Assembly: GCA_964566055.1 (NCBI GenBank)
Contig: CAZMHI010000021.1
Location: 1-64,000, forward strand
Source: TMED23 sp964566055
GTDB lineage: Bacteria > Pseudomonadota > Alphaproteobacteria > Rhodospirillales > UBA2165
DNA length: 64,000 bases
Reading direction: 5' to 3'
Position numbers and translations under genes: made by a program
The notes under the pieces: generated by a model
Database searches by the model: none
What the model was told of the DNA's origin: nothing
The model's input: the letters and a program-made list of their open reading frames with translations, nothing else
Part shown: one piece after another, positions 59,772 through 64,000 of the stretch
Layout of the letters: each line of letters starts with the position of its first letter
How positions within the stretch are numbered: the stretch's first letter is position 1

Positions 59772-60779
59772 ATGCATATAACGGTGATGAAAATGATGGA
59801 CGTAAAAACACTTAAAGCCAGCCTTTTGTTACTGCTTATTGCAGTCATATCCCCAGCATCTGCGGATGAGTTTAAAATCCAAAAACGAGTGATTGAAGAC
59901 CGTAAGGCGGTATTTGCAACGGTGGAAAGCGTTGATCGCATTCTTGCCCGTGCACGCATTGGCGGAACGATTGGCAGCTTAACGATTGACGAAGGCGCAG
60001 AAGTCCGCGCCGGTGAGAAAATAGCTGTCATTACCGATAAAAAACTGCCGCTGAAACTTGTTGCCTTGAAGGCCAAATTAAAGTCTTTGGCAGCTCAGAA
60101 AAAATTGGCGGAAACTGATTTGAAGCGCGTAAAGTCGCTACGCCGGACCGGTGCTGCCAGCCAAGCCAGATTGGATGCCAGCACCACCAAACTCGACATT
60201 ATCAAAAGTGAATTCACTGCCTTGAACGCTGAGCTATCCGTGGTTCGCCAGCAAATAATTGAAGGTGATATTGTGGCTCCAGTGGCGGGTCGGGTATTAA
60301 CTGTCGCGGTTACCAATCGAAGCGTGGTGATGCCAGGTGAAACCATCGCAGTGATAGCGAAAGATGCCTATATTTTGCGATTGGAATTGCCGGAGCGTCA
60401 CGCCAGATTTTTAAAGACTGGCGTCAAAGTTCAAGTTAGTCCTCGCGGTTCAGGTGCTGACGGTGCAGCGGCTCAAGCTACAGTTCAACAGGTCTATCCT
60501 GAAATGGAACGCGGCCGGGTTATTGCAGATGTGAAAGTGTCTGGCCTTGGTAATTACTTTGTCGGCGAACGAACCCGGGTTCATATCCCGACCGGTACTC
60601 GTTCCATCATCGCCGCACCAAGGCGCTTTTTCCGTCATCGTTTTGGCATCACTTTTGCCAAGTTGAAAAATGGTGGGGAAGTTACTTTGCGTTTAGGTCA
60701 GCCTATAAGCGGCGGCAGCGACGGTGAAGTGGAAGTGTTATCCGGTTTAGAAGCCGGTGACGTTTTGGTGACGCCGTGA
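59772..60779 (+). CDS. RND efflux periplasmic adaptor (HlyD/MFP family)
   Basis: 335 residues. Signal peptide (LKASLLLLLIAVISPASA, cleaved before DEF) followed by lipoyl, alpha-hairpin and beta-barrel domains: GGTIGSLTIDEGAEVRAGEK, the helical hairpin (about 100-150) and VAPVAGRVLTVAVTNRSVVM. Links the inner-membrane RND pump to an outer-membrane channel. It starts one base after the DUF2892 stop and overlaps the RND start by four bases (GTGA). Confidence 0.93.
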   Translation: MHITVMKMMDVKTLKASLLLLLIAVISPASADEFKIQKRVIEDRKAVFATVESVDRILARARIGGTIGSLTIDEGAEVRAGEKIAVITDKKLPLKLVALKAKLKSLAAQKKLAETDLKRVKSLRRTGAASQARLDASTTKLDIIKSEFTALNAELSVVRQQIIEGDIVAPVAGRVLTVAVTNRSVVMPGETIAVIAKDAYILRLELPERHARFLKTGVKVQVSPRGSGADGAAAQATVQQVYPEMERGRVIADVKVSGLGNYFVGERTRVHIPTGTRSIIAAPRRFFRHRFGITFAKLKNGGEVTLRLGQPISGGSDGEVEVLSGLEAGDVLVTP

Positions 60780-63700
60780 GTGACGACACACATCACAGAA
60801 AATTGGGAATTTCCGGCCACCTGACAAAATTTTTTATCAGTTCGCCTCTAACACCGCTCCTACTGATCTCAACACTTCTAGTTGGTGCAGTGGCTCTAAT
60901 GGCCATGCCGCGCGAAGAGGAGCCGCAGATCAGTGTGCCGATGGTGGACATTCTGGTCAAAGTTAACGGCCTGAAAGCCGTCGATGCCGTCGAACTGGTT
61001 ACCGAGCCGCTAGAGGATATCGTCAAAGGTATAGACGGTGTTGAGCATGTTTATTCTCAAACCGACGACGACCAGGTGCTGGTGACGGCGCGCTTTCTTG
61101 TTGGTACTGACGAAGACAAGGCGGTTTTGCGAGTGCATGAGAATATTCGCGCCAATATGAAACGCATTCCCATCGGTATTCCGGAACCGCTCATTATCGG
61201 ACGTGGCATCAATGACGTCGCTATTTTAGTGCTGACATTGTCGCCCCAAAAAAATACCAAGGACAGGTGGGACTCGCGCTCGCTTTTCCGCCTTGCTGAT
61301 GAGTTGCAGCATGAGTTGGTAAAAGTGGATGAGATTGGGCTGACTTATATTGTAGGCGGCAGTGCGGATCAAATTCGGGTTGAGCCGAATCCGGAAAAAC
61401 TGACCCTTTATGGCGTTACATTAAATCAGCTGGTTACTAAAATCGAATCAGCCAACCGCTCGTTGACGGCGGGGCATTTCAATCATGCTGGACGAACTTT
61501 GCCGGTAATTACGGGTCAGACTCTTCAAGGGATTGCCCAAATTGGACAGTTATTAATCACGACTTTTGATGGCAGACCCGTCTATGTGAAAGATGTTGCT
61601 GACATAATTGCTGGTGCTCGCAATGAGAACAATCGGGTATGGCACTTTACGCCGGATCGTCAACCTGGTGATGGTGCAGATTTTGATATTCGCCCAGCTG
61701 TCAGTATTGCCTTCGCTAAACGTCAAGGCGCCAATGCGGTAACGGTCGCGGAAAATCTGCTGCGGCGGATGGAGGTTATTCGCGGCCAGTTGCTACCCGA
61801 TAGCATTGATGTCTCAGTAACGCGAAATTATGGCGAAACAGCAAGCGACAAGGCCAATGAACTACTATCTCATCTGGTTGGCGCGACGGTTACGATTGTT
61901 TTGATTATTGCACTTTTTATCGGTTGGCGTGAGGGTATCGTAGTGCTGGTCGTGATACCGGCGACCATTCTGTTTACCTTTTTCATGTCCTGGTTAATGG
62001 GATTTACCATCAACCGGGTCAGCCTTTTTGCGCTTATCTTTTCCATCGGCATTCTGGTGGATGATGCCATTGTCGTGGTCGAGAATATTGCCCGGCATTG
62101 GCGGATGAATGATGACAGAGACCCGATATCGGCTGCCGTTGAGGCCGTCGCTGAGGTAGGTAATCCAACGATAATCGCCACGCTGACCATTGTTGCCGCA
62201 CTTTTACCCATGATGTTTGTTTCCGGTCTAATGGGGCCCTATATGAGTCCGATTCCGGCTAACGCAACGGCAGCCATGTTGTTTTCGTTCTTTGTAGCTG
62301 TTGTTATTACACCCTGGTTGCTGATGAAGTTGAGAGGGCGTGCACGTACGTCAGTAGGTTCAGACAGAGCGAAACCTGATCATGGTGGCGTTTTGGGAAA
62401 AATCTATCGTTCTGTCGCAATACCTTTGCTGCAAAAGCGCCATCGCTCAATTGTTTTTCTGCTCGCTGTCGGTATCGCGACGTTGGCGTCATTTGGCTTA
62501 GTCGCGGGGAAAGCCGTAACGGTTAAACTTTTGCCTTTTGACGATAAATCAGAAATGCAGGTTGTTGTCGATTTGCCGGAAGGCAGCAGTTTGGAGGATA
62601 CTGAACGTGTTCTATTTGCCGCCGCCAAACGTTTGAGCGCGGTGCCGGAAGTAGAAAATATTCAGCTTTATGCCGGCATAGCTGCACCGTTTGGTTTTAA
62701 TGGTTTGGTCCGCCATTCTTTTCTACGGGACCAGCCCGAACTTGGTGACTTACAGGTAAATCTCACACCAAAAGAATTGCGCCGACGCCAAAGCCATGCC
62801 ATCGCTCTTGATGTGCGGCAAAAATTGAAAGCCTTGCAATTGCCCGCGGGGTCGGTGGTAAAAGTTGTCGAAGTTCCGCCGGGCCCACCTGTACTCGCGA
62901 CTCTCCTGGCTGAAATTTATGGGCCCGATGAGGCCAGCCGCCTACAGGCGACAAATCTGGTAAAGCAAGCATTTAAGCGAGTGGATTTTGTGGTTGATAT
63001 TGACGACACGATTGGCGCGCCGGCTAACCGTTTGCGGATTAAAGTAGACAATGAGAATATGGAGTTTCATGGGGTTGAGGAAGACGACCTTTATGACACC
63101 ATTGAGGCGCTGATTAGCGGTATCAGCGTCGGCTATTCTCATCGCGGACATGGCGCCAACCCAATCGAAATTGCAGTCAAACTGCCGAAAGAGGGATTGT
63201 TTCCAAGTGAGAGAATTTTATCAACGCCGGTGCCTGCTAAAAATGGCGTGGTTGAACTCGGTGAATTGGTGCAATTTCATTTTGAAAAAGCCTCCCATTC
63301 GATCTATCGCCGGGACGGACGCTTTGCAGAAATGGTGATGGCTGAATTGGCTGGCCAGTTCGAGGCACCGGTCTATGGAATGCTGGCCGTTCAGGAAGCG
63401 TTGAAGAAAATAGATAATGGCGATGCTTCAATTAACGTTAGATATCGCGGCCAGCCGGAAGATGAAACCAGCCTGTCAATGTTATGGGATGGTGAGTGGG
63501 AAATAACCTATACAACGTTCCGCGATATGGGCCTGGCTTTTGGCGTCGCGCTAGTAGCAATATATCTATTGGTAGTCGGCCAGTTTAAAAGCTTTCGTCT
63601 GCCGCTGGTTATTATGACGCCTATCCCATTGACCTTAATTGGCATCCTCATCGGGCATTGGTTGTTTTCAGCACCCTTTACCGCGACCTCAATGATCGGC

Positions 63701-64000
63701 TTTATAGCCCTGGCTGGTATCATGGTCCGCAATTCTATTTTGCTGGTTGATTTTATACGAAGCCGTCAAGCCGAAGGTGAAACTTTGAGGAATAGTCTGC
63801 TCGATGCCGGTGCCATACGGTTTCGCCCAATTTTCCTAACTGCCGTCACTGCCATGGTCGGGGCGGCGTTTATTCTGCTTGATCCTATTTTTCAAGGCCT
63901 GGCGATTTCCATGCTGTTCGGTCTCATTTCATCTACCGCACTGACACTTCTAGTAATTCCCGCATTTTATATTTTGCTGCGGGATGATGGGAATGAATTG
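60776..64000 (+). CDS. RND efflux transporter (AcrB/CzcA-like), 3'-truncated by window end
   Basis: At least 1075 residues from a GTG start, open to the window end. Two halves of six TM helices with periplasmic loops. Motifs: FFISSPLTPLLLISTLLVGA (TM1), PREEEPQISVPMVDI, the GILVDDAIVVVENIARHWRM proton-relay Asp pair in TM4, GFIALAGIMVRNSILLVDFI in TM10 and FRPIFLTAVTAMVGAAFILL in TM11. Closer to the multidrug type than to CzcA by the DD pair. Expressed with the adaptor under the ArsR repressor, so the efflux is presumably induced by the ligand or stress that ArsR senses. Confidence 0.95.
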   Translation, partial: MSDDTHHRKLGISGHLTKFFISSPLTPLLLISTLLVGAVALMAMPREEEPQISVPMVDILVKVNGLKAVDAVELVTEPLEDIVKGIDGVEHVYSQTDDDQVLVTARFLVGTDEDKAVLRVHENIRANMKRIPIGIPEPLIIGRGINDVAILVLTLSPQKNTKDRWDSRSLFRLADELQHELVKVDEIGLTYIVGGSADQIRVEPNPEKLTLYGVTLNQLVTKIESANRSLTAGHFNHAGRTLPVITGQTLQGIAQIGQLLITTFDGRPVYVKDVADIIAGARNENNRVWHFTPDRQPGDGADFDIRPAVSIAFAKRQGANAVTVAENLLRRMEVIRGQLLPDSIDVSVTRNYGETASDKANELLSHLVGATVTIVLIIALFIGWREGIVVLVVIPATILFTFFMSWLMGFTINRVSLFALIFSIGILVDDAIVVVENIARHWRMNDDRDPISAAVEAVAEVGNPTIIATLTIVAALLPMMFVSGLMGPYMSPIPANATAAMLFSFFVAVVITPWLLMKLRGRARTSVGSDRAKPDHGGVLGKIYRSVAIPLLQKRHRSIVFLLAVGIATLASFGLVAGKAVTVKLLPFDDKSEMQVVVDLPEGSSLEDTERVLFAAAKRLSAVPEVENIQLYAGIAAPFGFNGLVRHSFLRDQPELGDLQVNLTPKELRRRQSHAIALDVRQKLKALQLPAGSVVKVVEVPPGPPVLATLLAEIYGPDEASRLQATNLVKQAFKRVDFVVDIDDTIGAPANRLRIKVDNENMEFHGVEEDDLYDTIEALISGISVGYSHRGHGANPIEIAVKLPKEGLFPSERILSTPVPAKNGVVELGELVQFHFEKASHSIYRRDGRFAEMVMAELAGQFEAPVYGMLAVQEALKKIDNGDASINVRYRGQPEDETSLSMLWDGEWEITYTTFRDMGLAFGVALVAIYLLVVGQFKSFRLPLVIMTPIPLTLIGILIGHWLFSAPFTATSMIGFIALAGIMVRNSILLVDFIRSRQAEGETLRNSLLDAGAIRFRPIFLTAVTAMVGAAFILLDPIFQGLAISMLFGLISSTALTLLVIPAFYILLRDDGNEL

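Overview
The window looks like a chromosomal segment of a marine-type alphaproteobacterium. This is inferred from the content: a TRAP dicarboxylate-type transporter, RTX/VCBS adhesin, many acyl-CoA dehydrogenases and ligases, a DddP-like M24 protein, IclR regulators and moderate GC. No rRNA or taxonomic marker is present, so the lineage is a guess. The window is densely coded, with no gene-free stretch longer than about 300 bases; the longest gaps (about 220 bp at 40974-41192 and 42423-42647) hold palindromes, a terminator or promoters.

Region 1 (1-9056) is a surface-adhesion locus. It holds the 3' end of a giant VCBS/RTX adhesin, a TPR-ATP-grasp protein, a two-TM sensor with PAS and a degenerate HD-GYP domain, and a LapG-like periplasmic cysteine protease. 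Region 2 (9084-27254) is a catabolic regulon. Two IclR regulators, two acyl-CoA ligases, two adjacent pairs of acyl-CoA dehydrogenases, a MaoC hydratase, an SDR, a Cys-less thiolase with a DUF35 partner, a TRAP transporter, a GST and a nitronate-monooxygenase-like protein are arranged around five AT-rich divergent promoters. These promoters carry two classes of shared operator-like sequence. The genes together form a beta-oxidation-like route (activation, dehydrogenation, hydration, dehydrogenation, retro-aldol or thiolytic cleavage) for an unidentified imported acid.

Region 3 (27251-43561) holds a Gfo/Idh oxidoreductase, a highly expressed-looking M24 (DddP-like) protein, a MetE-like protein, a PaaK-like ligase, a FAH-family hydrolase, an MFS transporter, two AhpD/CMD-family proteins, a fumarate-reductase-like flavoprotein, a Tm-1-like (UPF0261) protein, an SDR, an HMGL-family lyase/synthase and two cupins. 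One AhpD-like gene is interrupted by an in-frame TGA placed exactly where a CxxC motif would have its second cysteine. A hairpin follows the TGA, so the gene is best read as a selenoprotein (CxxU). Region 4 (43625-47994) holds a LysE exporter, a three-gene nitrile hydratase/thiocyanate hydrolase-like set, a dienelactone hydrolase and a DMT transporter.

Region 5 (48043-57924) begins with a MarR regulator divergent from hmgA-fahA (homogentisate catabolism). These are followed by an SCP2-molybdopterin transhydroxylase-like fusion, a P450, a TauE-family transporter, a CmcJ-like oxygenase and an FkbM methyltransferase. Region 6 (58123-64000) has tRNA-Ser(GCT), a DUF188 protein, a small hypothetical protein, and an ArsR-DUF2892-HlyD-RND efflux operon whose RND gene runs off the window end.
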